NCBI GenBank assembly: GCA_003513845.1
Contig: DOTB01000056.1
Span: forward strand, 1-8,731
Length of the DNA: 8,731 bases
Direction: 5' to 3'
Source: Candidatus Atribacteria bacterium
Lineage (GTDB): Bacteria > Atribacterota > Phoenicimicrobiia > Phoenicimicrobiales > Phoenicimicrobiaceae
Below the pieces are notes generated by a model that was not told the origin of the DNA, did no database searches, and saw nothing but the letters and a program-made list of their open reading frames with translations. The position numbers and the translations under genes are program-made. Position 1 is the stretch's first letter. The number at the start of each line of letters is the position of its first letter. This document shows, in pieces, positions 1-6,508 of this stretch.

Positions 1-60
1 TAAATGGCGAAGTTGACTTGACAGATAGCTAATATATTTTTTCGGAAAAGTGATGACAAT

Positions 61-86
61 GAAAATAGGTGTCTGTGCCTATTTTC
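61..86. repeat. Short perfect hairpin, REP-like or weak terminator
   Basis: A 9-bp perfect inverted repeat (GAAAATAGG at 61-69, CCTATTTTC at 78-86) encloses an 8-nt loop. On the plus strand it is followed by a weak T-rich stretch that includes the palindrome AAAAGCTTTT (91-100). On the minus strand, the direction of the cysteine synthase transcript, no U-tract follows, so it is a poor intrinsic terminator for that gene. The core GGTGTCTGTGCC resembles the GGTGTCTGTCCC hairpins I recall as dispersed REP elements in other bacteria; that likeness is from memory. Bases 1-60 show no gene I can support. Confidence 0.4.
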
Positions 87-131
87 TAATAAAAGCTTTT
101 TTGAATGATATTTTTATTTTTTTATTCTTTT

Positions 132-1028
132 TTAAAGCAGTGCGGTGCTGAAATATCTTTCCGCTCGATCGGGCAGTACAGTAACCACTCTATTTCGGCC
201 ATTATCCATATGAAGGGCAGCAAAGACATTGGCACCGGATGAGGTACCTACCAGCAATCCTTCCTCTTTAGATAATTGCCTGGTTGTTTCTATGGCTTCT
301 TCGTCAGTAACAGTAAAAACCATATCCACCAAATTTATATCCAGAACATCAGGGACAAAACCATCGCCTATCCCTTGAATTTGATGTAGCCCTGGTTCTC
401 TGTGTAATAATGCTGATGAGTTCCTCGGTTCTACAGCGACAATTTTTACTTTAGGATTTTTTTCTTTTAAAAACTTTCCAATTCCTTGAAGTGTTCCTCC
501 ACTTCCTACTCCGGCAACAAAAACATCTACTTTCCCTTTCATATCTCGCCAAATTTCCGGAGCAGTCTGTCGATAATGAGTCTCGGGGTTATGTGGATTA
601 ACAAACTGATTGGCAATAAAATATTTTTCCGGTTGAGCATTAGTAATCTCTTTCAACTTTTCTATACTTTCTGGTAGACTTCCCTTAGCCGAGGTAAAAA
701 TAATTTCTCCTCCAAAAGCTCGGATTATCTTCTTTCGCTCTTCACTCATATTTTCTGGCATCACACAGATTACTTTATATCCTTTCTGCGCTCCTACCAG
801 AGTTAAACCAATTCCAGTATTTCCTGAGGTAGCTTCTATAATAGTCATCCCCGGTTTAAGCTTCCCTTCTTTTTCTGCCATTTCAATGATATATTTTGCT
901 ACTCTATCTTTGATACTTCCGCCAGGATTTAAATGTTCGGCTTTTACAAATACATTTCCTGAAGATATCTTCTTTAATTGAATTAAAGGGACGTTTCCTA
1001 TTGCATCCAAAACAGAATTTGTCAGCAT
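132..1028 (-). CDS. cysK: Cysteine synthase (O-acetylserine sulfhydrylase)
   Basis: A PLP-dependent enzyme of fold type II that makes L-cysteine from O-acetylserine and sulfide in the cytoplasm. From the chosen start it has 298 residues, usual for CysK/CysM. The PLP lysine is K40 in GGSIKDR, the substrate-binding loop TSGNTG is at 67-72, the phosphate-binding GSGGT is at 175-179, and the ring-contacting serine lies in GTSSGAN (261-267). The C-terminus PDRAERYFST is typical. The stretches MPENMSEERKK and NPHNPETHY favour CysK over CysM. An upstream in-frame ATG at 1073 would add 15 residues, but 1028 is preferred because GGAGGT sits about 8 nt before it and MLTNSVLDAIGNVPL matches the family N-terminus. 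It has its own promoter (1125-1153). A related function, such as cystathionine beta-synthase-like activity, cannot be excluded. Confidence 0.93.
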   Translation of the reverse strand: MLTNSVLDAIGNVPLIQLKKISSGNVFVKAEHLNPGGSIKDRVAKYIIEMAEKEGKLKPGMTIIEATSGNTGIGLTLVGAQKGYKVICVMPENMSEERKKIIRAFGGEIIFTSAKGSLPESIEKLKEITNAQPEKYFIANQFVNPHNPETHYRQTAPEIWRDMKGKVDVFVAGVGSGGTLQGIGKFLKEKNPKVKIVAVEPRNSSALLHREPGLHQIQGIGDGFVPDVLDINLVDMVFTVTDEEAIETTRQLSKEEGLLVGTSSGANVFAALHMDNGRNRVVTVLPDRAERYFSTALL

Positions 1029-1115
1029 AAATAATAGACCTCCATAAATTGGTATGAAAAATATACAAATCATCTACTAGCAAATATTGTAATTTTACAT
1101 ATGTTAGTGATTTCT

Positions 1116-1143
1116 TGACTAAAAATTATAACAAAATTAGTCA
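1116..1143. promoter_or_regulatory. Candidate operator over the cysK promoter
   Basis: A perfect 7-bp inverted repeat, TGACTAA (1116-1122) and TTAGTCA (1137-1143), has arm centres 21 bp apart, about two helical turns. The dyad is centred on the -10 box, where a bound dimer would block the promoter. The regulator is unknown; a sulfur-responsive repressor would fit the gene but nothing in the window names it. Confidence 0.4.
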
Positions 1144-1153
1144 GGATTTGCAA
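1125..1153 (-). promoter_or_regulatory. Sigma-70 type promoter of the cysteine synthase gene
   Basis: On the minus strand, TTGCAA (1148-1153) lies exactly 17 nt from a perfect TATAAT (1125-1130). A TGn extension (TGT) directly precedes the -10. The predicted start near 1118 gives a leader of about 90 nt. I see no riboswitch or T-box pattern in this leader. Confidence 0.7.
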
Positions 1154-1224
1154 GAAAAAAATTATTTAAGAATCAATACTATCTTGTCTGCTTTTAAGTT
1201 CTCAAAATAAGATTATGTTAAAAA

Positions 1225-2820
1225 TCAAAGTAATGTTTTGATAAATTCTTGCACCAGTTTTGGATCAAATTTTTCCCCTGCTTCATCTTGCAGCTTTTTT
1301 ATTGCTTCTTCTTTGCTAAGCTTTTTGCGGTAAGGTCGAGTAGAAATAAGTGCCTGATATGCATCTACCAAAGCAATTACTCTGGCTTCAGGAGATATTT
1401 GCTCTCCAGATAATCCATCTGGATATCCTTTGCCATTCCATTTTTCACGAATCTCCCTAACTATAGGAATCATATTTTCTAACCCTTTAATATATCTTAT
1501 TATCCTGGCACTGTTTTCAGCATTTTTCTTAATAATTTCCCATTCTTCTTGATTTAAAGGAGCGGGTTTATTTAAAATGTGGCCCGGAGCAATAAGCTTG
1601 CCTATATCATATAGAAGAGAAGCAGTCTTTATTGTTCTTACGCTTTTTGCCCCCAATCCTATCTTTTTTGCTAAACGTGAAGCTTGCTCTGATACAAGTT
1701 TTGAATGCTCGCTAGGATATCCGTTTTTTATATTCACAGCTTCAGCTAAAGCATAGATTACTTCAGGAAGAAGGTCTTTATCGTAAAAATTTGAAATATT
1801 AGATTTTACCTTCCATTCATTCCAGATAAATATCTTTTTACCTGTAGAACTACGTTTAGCAAAAGTCGTAGTTTGGTCGGCTTTTGCTATAATATCTTCG
1901 ATAGAGCTCCCATGAATAGGATAAGTTGCTATCCCAATACACATATTTATTGGGAGAGAACATCTTTCAGCTTTTATTGTTTTAATAAAAGCTTTATGTA
2001 TTCTTTTGGCAATTTTTACAGCTTGAAAGGAGTTTGTGTTAGGAAGAAGTACGGTAAATTCATCTCCTCCATATCTACATAGAGTATCTCCTTTCCTTAG
2101 AGAAGAGTTTATAGATTTTGCTGTCAAACAAAGAAGCCTATCTCCTTCGACATAACCTTCTATTCTATTATAATCTTTAAATTTATCCAGGTCACAGAAT
2201 AAAACAGACATATATTCATTTTTTCTGGGGTATTTTGCAATCTCTTCCCGTGCTCTGGCTAAAAAATAAAGACGGGAATAAAGACCAGTTAATCCATCTC
2301 TAATAGAATTTTCTTTTAAATGCTTTAGATGTATCATCTTCTCCAAAATATGAGCAGTTTGTTCTGCAAGAAGTTTTATTATTCTGTTTTCCCTTTTTGT
2401 CCAGATTTTACTTTTTTTACTAAAAACCACAAGGATACCGAGTAGCTTATCCTCCGTCTTCACTGGGGCACATATGAAAGAAACTATCCCTTCATTTTTA
2501 AGTATTTCAGGAAAAAGAATCCAAGAATCTTTTTCTATATTTGAAGATGAAAAAGTCTGATTTATTTTAATATTTTTCTTTATAAATTCTTCCCCTGCTT
2601 TTAGAGAAATTTTAGATTTATACTCCTTACTGAGCTTATATCCTTCCACTAAATTTGAATCCTTTTTCCCAAATAACCAGAGAAAGGCAGAATCTCCATC
2701 TAATGTCTTAGTCGCTTCTCTTGAAATACCTGAGGCAATCTGTTCAAGTTTTTCGGCTTTTGATATAAGTTGAAATATTCTCCAAAGAGATTTAACTTCT
2801 TCTTTATATATTTTTTCCAT
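1225..2820 (-). CDS. GAF-GGDEF-HD-GYP cyclic-di-GMP protein with degenerate HD-GYP
   Basis: A 531-residue signalling protein with no membrane segment. An N-terminal GAF-like sensor covers roughly 20-165 (the GIVSFICAPV and LLGILVVFS strands, then a helix to about 165). A GGDEF diguanylate cyclase domain follows (about 170-335) with DGLTGLYSR, metal-binding D210 in CDLDKFK, N218, and D227 in the GD pair. It also has GGDEF at 251-255 and an inhibitory RxxD site (R242, D245) five residues earlier, so it looks catalytically competent. The HD-GYP-like domain (about 345-531) keeps H372, D405, GKGYPDGL (463-470), D486 and FDP (518-520). It has lost the His of the HD pair (Y404), the next conserved His (N433), and the HHH before the GYP motif (E456, I457, R458). 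The protein probably makes c-di-GMP; the HD-GYP half is likely regulatory rather than a phosphodiesterase. The RBS is weak (AAGGAA, about 11 nt away). It lies upstream of cysK on the same strand but is separated by cysK's promoter. Confidence 0.9.
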   Translation of the reverse strand: MEKIYKEEVKSLWRIFQLISKAEKLEQIASGISREATKTLDGDSAFLWLFGKKDSNLVEGYKLSKEYKSKISLKAGEEFIKKNIKINQTFSSSNIEKDSWILFPEILKNEGIVSFICAPVKTEDKLLGILVVFSKKSKIWTKRENRIIKLLAEQTAHILEKMIHLKHLKENSIRDGLTGLYSRLYFLARAREEIAKYPRKNEYMSVLFCDLDKFKDYNRIEGYVEGDRLLCLTAKSINSSLRKGDTLCRYGGDEFTVLLPNTNSFQAVKIAKRIHKAFIKTIKAERCSLPINMCIGIATYPIHGSSIEDIIAKADQTTTFAKRSSTGKKIFIWNEWKVKSNISNFYDKDLLPEVIYALAEAVNIKNGYPSEHSKLVSEQASRLAKKIGLGAKSVRTIKTASLLYDIGKLIAPGHILNKPAPLNQEEWEIIKKNAENSARIIRYIKGLENMIPIVREIREKWNGKGYPDGLSGEQISPEARVIALVDAYQALISTRPYRKKLSKEEAIKKLQDEAGEKFDPKLVQEFIKTLL

Positions 2821-3378
2821 ATTATTTTTATTTCCTTATTTTCTGTTTTTCGGTTCTTTTCTGAAAAATAAAAATAGTTAGAAATATTACAAAATCCTAG
2901 CACTTTTAGTGTTTTTCATTTATGTTTTTAAAGTAGTTTTGTTCCCTTCTTATTTCCTTTCACTACTTATATTATTCCCAAAAAATATCAATTTTAGACA
3001 AAATAGTATTGTCCTGGTAATATCTTATATCTTTGGCTTTCTTATCTATACTAATGTATATAGCAGTGTAGCAAGATTGCAGCTCAAAGGTAAGAAAAGT
3101 CCCCACAAGTTCTTGACACTAACCTATATACAATTACTTCTTGACAATGTTTAAATCATATTATATTAAAAAATGAAGAACAAGGAATTGATAGAGAAGT
3201 AAGAAGTGTATTAAGCCGGGAGGCCTGTGCCCAAGCTGCTCGAGAGACTGCAAAAACAGAAGATATTATGAGGGAAGCTCTGGTAAAAGCATAAAAACAT
3301 TTTCACCAGATGTACAAAGAGTAACCACCATAAAAATAATAAAATAGAAGACTTAAGTAAAAGAGGAAAGAAAGATAA
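2821..3378. other. Gene-poor AT-rich spacer
   Basis: About 560 bases between the GGDEF gene start and the ABC ATPase end. No intact gene is supported. A plus-strand frame at 2909-3154 with a GTG start is only a hydrophobic translation of T-rich DNA. A plus-strand TTGACA (3141-3146) lies 17 nt from TATTAA (3164-3169), just ahead of the remnant at 3145-3294, and TTCTTGACA occurs twice (3110-3118 and 3138-3146). I see no terminator hairpin for the ABC operon here. Confidence 0.4.
3145..3294 (+). pseudogene. Start-less coding remnant, unknown family
   Basis: This plus-strand frame is open for about 49 codons after a stop at 3142-3144 and ends at TAA 3292-3294. It has no ATG before an internal one near the end. 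Its translation looks protein-like (EEQGIDREVRSVL, then SREACAQAARETAKTEDIM), and its base composition at 3210-3290 is clearly richer in G+C than the flanks. An ATG at 3173 lies in another frame and ends after nine codons, so a frameshift may separate a start from this body. I do not recognise the family. It reads best as the decayed tail of a gene, but chance is possible. Confidence 0.3.
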
Positions 3379-4176
3379 TTAACCTAAAACCATCCGATCT
3401 TCTATATACTCTTGTTTTCGTAATTTAGAAAATTGTTTTAAGAGATAATTTATATCAATCTTTTTCCTTTCTTCTCCTTGAATATCGAAGATATTACATC
3501 CTCTATCCATCATTACAGTTCGATTACCTAATTCCAATGCTTGTTTCATATTATGAGTAACCATTAAAGTAATTAGGTCACCTTTTCGCTCCTCTACAAG
3601 TTCTTCGGTAATTTTCAGAATCTTCTTGCTGCTCTCGGGATCTAAAGCTGCCGTATGTTCATCTAAAAGTAAAATTTTTGGTTTAAACATAGTAGCCATC
3701 ATCATAGTCATGGCCTGTCTTTGACCTCCAGAAAGCAAACCTACTTTTTTAGCAAGATCCTTCTCTAACCCAAGTTCTAATTCACTCAACTTACTCCGAA
3801 AATATTCTCTTAAATATTTGTTCAGGCCTAACCTCAATCCCCTTCTTTCCCTCTTTAAAGATAGGGCTAAATTTTCTTCTATACTCATATAGGGAGCCGT
3901 TCCTAAAAGAGGATTTTGAAAAACTCTGCCAATCCAGCGAGCTCTTTGATATTCAGGTTGATAAGTTATTATTTTTCCGTCTAATCTAATTTCTCCTTGG
4001 TCTGGCTGTAAAGCCCCAGCAATTAAATTTAGAAGGGTAGATTTACCAGCACCATTACTACCAATTATGGTAATAAAATCACCTTTTTTTACTCTTAAGT
4101 TAAAATTATTTATAGCTAATACTTCATGCGGAGTATTTTTAGCAAAATATTTAGTCAACCCCTTAATTACCAGCAT
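3379..4176 (-). CDS. ABC transporter ATP-binding protein (TrpXYZ-type importer)
   Basis: A 265-residue cytoplasmic ATPase that powers the importer encoded just upstream. Walker A is GSNGAGKST (39-47), the Q-loop glutamine is Q87, and the signature LSGGQ is at 148-152. Walker B ends at D172 with catalytic E173, and the switch histidine is H208 in VTHN. All catalytic motifs are intact, and the length is normal for a single-domain importer ATPase. It starts 4 bp after the permease stop, with AGAGG about 9 nt before its ATG inside the permease end, so the two are likely translationally coupled. It is the last gene of the operon. Family assignment rests on the adjacent permease and PF04392-type binding protein rather than on the ATPase itself. 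Confidence 0.9.
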   Translation of the reverse strand: MLVIKGLTKYFAKNTPHEVLAINNFNLRVKKGDFITIIGSNGAGKSTLLNLIAGALQPDQGEIRLDGKIITYQPEYQRARWIGRVFQNPLLGTAPYMSIEENLALSLKRERRGLRLGLNKYLREYFRSKLSELELGLEKDLAKKVGLLSGGQRQAMTMMMATMFKPKILLLDEHTAALDPESSKKILKITEELVEERKGDLITLMVTHNMKQALELGNRTVMMDRGCNIFDIQGEERKKIDINYLLKQFSKLRKQEYIEDRMVLG

Positions 4177-4180
4177 AAAC

Positions 4181-5125
4181 TTAAACCTCTTTTTTTTGAT
4201 TATTTTGTAGGTCCTTTCTCCCCAAATTAAAACTGGTGATGAAATCGATTCTATGTTTTATAATGGGAATAGACAAAGCTATTATTACTAACAAAACAGA
4301 AATTAATTTCAAATCTCCTGGTTTAAAGCCTAATCTATAACCATAACGCAAAGCAATTATCATAATTAAACGATAAACCAAGGAACCTATTACTACAGCG
4401 ATAGTTCTCCAGAAGATAGTCGGAATTCTAATAATACTGATACCGATTATTACGGAAGCCAAACCAGCAACTACTGTACCTAAACCCATATTTACATCAG
4501 CAAATCCAGAATATTGAGAAAAAAATGCACCGGATAGAGCTACCAAAGCATTGGATAGACAAAGTCCTATAATCTTAGTCATATCTGTATTTGCTCCCAG
4601 ACTCCTGATCATCTGTTCATTGTCTCCAGTCGCAATTATAGCCAATCCTATCTCTGTAGAAAAAAATAAATCTAAGGTAAACTTTAGTATTATCACCAAA
4701 AAGAGAAAAAAGAAAGGGATCAGATAATTCATCGAGATATTGGGGAAATGAATTTTTATTTCTTCTAATAAGGTTTCCTTCCCTAATAAGGGGATATTTG
4801 GCCTTCCCATAATTCTTAAATTAACTGAATAGAGAAGGGTCATAGTTAAAATTCCAGACAAAAGATTGGTAAGTTTTAATTTAGTGTGTAATAACCCAGT
4901 AATTATACCAGCAAGAGAACCAGCAATTATAGCTAAAAAAGTTCCCCATAAGGGGTTTCCTCCAGAAAAAATTATCTTAGTAGCTACCGCTGCCCCTAAA
5001 GGGAAGCTTCCATCAACAGTCAAATCGGGAAAATCCAAAATCTTATAGGTGATAAATACTCCCAATACCATAATTCCAAAGATTAATCCCTGTTCTAAAG
5101 CATGTAGTAAAAGACTAATTGTCAT
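4181..5125 (-). CDS. ABC transporter permease (LivH/BPD_transp_2 family, TrpY-like)
   Basis: A 314-residue inner-membrane permease with about eight hydrophobic segments, for example around 8-27, 60-80, 85-103, 133-154, 184-202, 214-233, 239-258 and 272-290. The N-terminal motif PDLTVDGSFPLGAA (33-46) is characteristic of permeases paired with PF04392-type binding proteins. RSLGANTDMTK (174-184) lies in the cytoplasmic loop expected to contact the ATPase. It is a single permease gene, so a homodimer is likely. The tail after about 300 is charged and cytoplasmic. It lies 37 bp downstream of the binding-protein gene and 4 bp upstream of the ATPase gene. The RBS AAGGGA is about 9-10 nt before the ATG. 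Confidence 0.9.
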   Translation of the reverse strand: MTISLLLHALEQGLIFGIMVLGVFITYKILDFPDLTVDGSFPLGAAVATKIIFSGGNPLWGTFLAIIAGSLAGIITGLLHTKLKLTNLLSGILTMTLLYSVNLRIMGRPNIPLLGKETLLEEIKIHFPNISMNYLIPFFFLFLVIILKFTLDLFFSTEIGLAIIATGDNEQMIRSLGANTDMTKIIGLCLSNALVALSGAFFSQYSGFADVNMGLGTVVAGLASVIIGISIIRIPTIFWRTIAVVIGSLVYRLIMIIALRYGYRLGFKPGDLKLISVLLVIIALSIPIIKHRIDFITSFNLGRKDLQNNQKKEV

Positions 5126-5162
5126 TTTATCTGATCCCTTTCTTCTTTAATTAACAGATTAA

Positions 5163-6164
5163 TTACAATATTTTCCCTTCTTTAATAACTTTATCCGCTT
5201 CTTTTAATATCTCTTCACTTACTGAAAGCCCCAGCACTTTTGCAGCATCTAAATTCACCACAAATTGTAAATCTTTCGGATCACTTATGATTTGAATGGG
5301 AATGTCAGATGGTTTGGCACCTTCAATAACTTTCAGAGCTACTTCACCAGTCTTTTTGCCCAAATTAAAATAATCTATACCATAAGAAGCTAAAGCACCT
5401 TTATCAACCAAACTGGGATCAGCCACAATTAAAGCAATCTTCTCTTGATTACATACCTTTACTACAGATTCCAAGGCAGATACCACAGTATTATCTGTCG
5501 CAATATATATCGCCTCTACTCTCCCGGCCAGAGACTGGGCAGCCATCAAGACTTCACTGGAATTACTCACTGTCACTTCTATCAGATTAAGACCAATCTC
5601 TTTACAAGTCTTTTTTACTTCCTCAATCTGAACAACCGAATTTACCTCACCAGCATTGTAAATAGTCCCCACATTTTTAGCCTCTGGTAAGAACTGAGGA
5701 ATTAATTTTACCTGTAATCCTGTGGGCGCAGCATCACTCATTCCAGTAATATTATTTCCCGAGCTCTCCCAGCTTTGAGCTAAGTTAGCTGCTACAGGGT
5801 CAGTGACAGCAGTAATTATTATAGGAATATCTTTAACCACCTGAGCAGATGCTTGCGCAACTGGAGTTGCAATAGCCAGAATCATATCTACCTGTTCATC
5901 TTTAAATTTCTGAGCAATGGAAATAGCATTATTAAAATCTCCCTGAGCATTATGTATATCGTAGATAACCTTTTCCCCTACAATATATCCTGCTTCTTCC
6001 AAGGTTTTAATGAAACCTTCACGGGCAGCATCTAATGCCGGATGTTCCACAATCTGACTAATTCCAATTCTCAGAGGAGTGGCAAAGACCAATGAGCTTC
6101 CTATTAAGCCCACTAGAGAAACAATAACTAACATTTTTAATAAACTTCTAACTATACTTTTCAT
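5163..6164 (-). CDS. ABC transporter substrate-binding protein, PF04392 type (TrpX-like); predicted tyrosine binder
   Basis: A 333-residue exported binding protein and the first gene of the transporter operon. Residues 1-28 form a Sec signal peptide (a positive KSIVRSLLK start, then a hydrophobic core ending SSLVFA) with likely cleavage after A28. There is no lipobox cysteine, so it is either soluble or held by an uncleaved signal. The mature start RIGISQIVEHPALDAAREGF and the strand LAIATPVAQ are typical of the ABC_sub_bind family, which includes the tryptophan-binding TrpX. Start support is strong: AAAGGAG about 7 nt before the ATG. The substrate cannot be read from the protein alone; tyrosine is inferred from the Tyr-codon leader upstream. 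The start overlaps a small ORF (6148-6249) by 17 nt. Transcription is likely controlled by the tandem terminators at 6313-6415. Confidence 0.88.
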   Translation of the reverse strand: MKSIVRSLLKMLVIVSLVGLIGSSLVFATPLRIGISQIVEHPALDAAREGFIKTLEEAGYIVGEKVIYDIHNAQGDFNNAISIAQKFKDEQVDMILAIATPVAQASAQVVKDIPIIITAVTDPVAANLAQSWESSGNNITGMSDAAPTGLQVKLIPQFLPEAKNVGTIYNAGEVNSVVQIEEVKKTCKEIGLNLIEVTVSNSSEVLMAAQSLAGRVEAIYIATDNTVVSALESVVKVCNQEKIALIVADPSLVDKGALASYGIDYFNLGKKTGEVALKVIEGAKPSDIPIQIISDPKDLQFVVNLDAAKVLGLSVSEEILKEADKVIKEGKIL

Positions 6165-6249
6165 AAATTATCTCCTTTCTTATAATTTTTAAAATTTCTT
6201 CAAACTTTACACCCAAAACTAAACTAAAAAATTTTATCAAGCAAATCAT
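6148..6249 (-). CDS. Small leader ORF with very strong RBS, overlapping the binding-protein gene
   Basis: This 33-residue ORF begins at ATG 6249 and ends at TAG 6148-6150. Its RBS, GGGGGGTGAT, ends 2 nt before the ATG. It matches the extended anti-Shine-Dalgarno complement GGAGGTGAT with one G for A change, which still pairs as a wobble. The peptide starts MICLIKFFSLVLG and then becomes charged. It overlaps the binding-protein start by 17 nt in a different frame and carries that gene's RBS within its codons 24-26. Its ribosomes could therefore open or restart on the transporter gene (translational coupling). It lies downstream of both leader terminators, so it is transcribed only after read-through. 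No family is recognised, and a chance ORF behind a strong RBS-like site remains possible. Confidence 0.45.
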   Translation of the reverse strand: MICLIKFFSLVLGVKFEEILKIIRKEIIYEKYS

Positions 6250-6312
6250 TAATCACCCCCCTTTTTAGAGAATTAATTTTTTAAGTAATGCTATTCTGTT
6301 AGTAAAAGAAAT

Positions 6313-6351
6313 AAAAAAAGCCATGGGGAATTATGTTAGTCTACCCATGGC
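6313..6351 (-). terminator. Intrinsic terminator B in the ABC operon leader
   Basis: On the minus strand, GCCATGGG (6344-6351) pairs with CCCATGGC (6320-6327) around a 16-nt loop, and seven T residues follow (6313-6319) with more T beyond. It lies about 150 nt upstream of the binding-protein start, so in the on state it must be read through or prevented. Its 5' arm can also pair with the 3' arm of terminator A (7 Watson-Crick pairs plus flanking wobbles). One alternative helix would therefore undo both terminators. Confidence 0.8.
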
Positions 6352-6364
6352 CTTTCTGTTTAAT

Positions 6365-6415
6365 AAAATAAAAAACCATGGGCGGTTACCTCCCAGGAGG
6401 CAACTGCCCATGGTT
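6365..6415 (-). terminator. Intrinsic terminator A (attenuator) in the ABC operon leader
   Basis: A very strong hairpin spans 6374-6415: a 10-bp lower stem AACCATGGGC with GCCCATGGTT, a 1x1 mismatch, an 8-bp upper stem (one G-U pair) and a CTGG loop. A T-rich tail follows (TTTTTTATTTTATTA, partly shared with the stem). The upper 5' strand TTGCCTCCTG (6394-6403) is the part also complementary to the end of the leader peptide coding sequence, so this is the terminator the leader controls directly. Confidence 0.88.
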
Positions 6416-6508
6416 AAAAGATAAGTGATTTAATCACTATTATTACACCATCATTCAGGCATTTACCTCCTGAAGATAATAGTAATAATAGTAATAATAG
6501 TAATAATA
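6394..6508 (-). promoter_or_regulatory. Tyrosine attenuator: alternative RNA pairings between leader peptide codons and terminator A
   Basis: Three mutually exclusive helices are visible. The antiterminator pairs CAGGAGGTAA (6463-6472, inside leader codons CAG GAG GTA A) with TTGCCTCCTG (6394-6403): 9 Watson-Crick pairs and one G-U. The terminator uses that same 6394-6403 strand. The protector pairs GTAATAATAGT (6436-6446, just after the leader stop) with ACTATTATTAC, present twice in the Tyr codon run (6482-6492 and 6491-6501), 11 of 11. Predicted logic: a ribosome stalled at early Tyr codons frees 6463-6472 to form the antiterminator. A ribosome reaching the stop covers it and terminator A forms. 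With no ribosome, the protector traps it in a loop. Pairings are read by eye; energies were not computed. Confidence 0.78.

Noticed and set aside
1029..1118. A riboswitch or T-box in the cysteine synthase leader.
   Set aside because: The about 90-nt leader shows no conserved aptamer core or terminator-antiterminator pair.
1873..2082. Open frames antisense to the GGDEF gene and similar ones inside cysK, the permease, the binding-protein and PhaR-like genes.
   Set aside because: They are shadows of well-supported genes on the other strand, with no domains or start signals.
2909..3154. A hydrophobic 81-codon plus-strand frame as a small membrane protein.
   Set aside because: It starts at GTG without an RBS, and its hydrophobicity follows from T-rich DNA.
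6374..6400. T-box riboswitch signature: GGGAGGTAACCGCC in the leader resembles GGGTGGTACCGCG.
   Set aside because: It has an extra base and lacks the TGGN bulge. It forms the 3' half of terminator A rather than an antiterminator ahead of it, and no specifier loop or stem I pattern is visible. The resemblance comes from the GGAGGTAA copy shared with the leader peptide end.
6313..6415. The two hairpins as ordinary terminators of the PhaR-like gene.
   Set aside because: They lie over 400 bp past its stop, beyond a promoter and the Tyr leader. They could serve both roles, but their pairing with the leader argues for attenuation.
6455..6470. AGGAGG at 6465-6470 as an RBS for ATG 6462 or the ATGATG that follows.
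   Set aside because: The frames end after three codons (MPE and MMV) and the first has only 3 nt of spacing. The same bases are codons of the Tyr leader and the antiterminator strand.
6476..6508. The Tyr codon run as a meaningless 9-bp microsatellite.
   Set aside because: It is repetitive, but it lies in frame between a start and a stop, behind a promoter. It is complementary to the segment after the stop and is followed by two terminators before an amino-acid transporter, which a random microsatellite would not explain.
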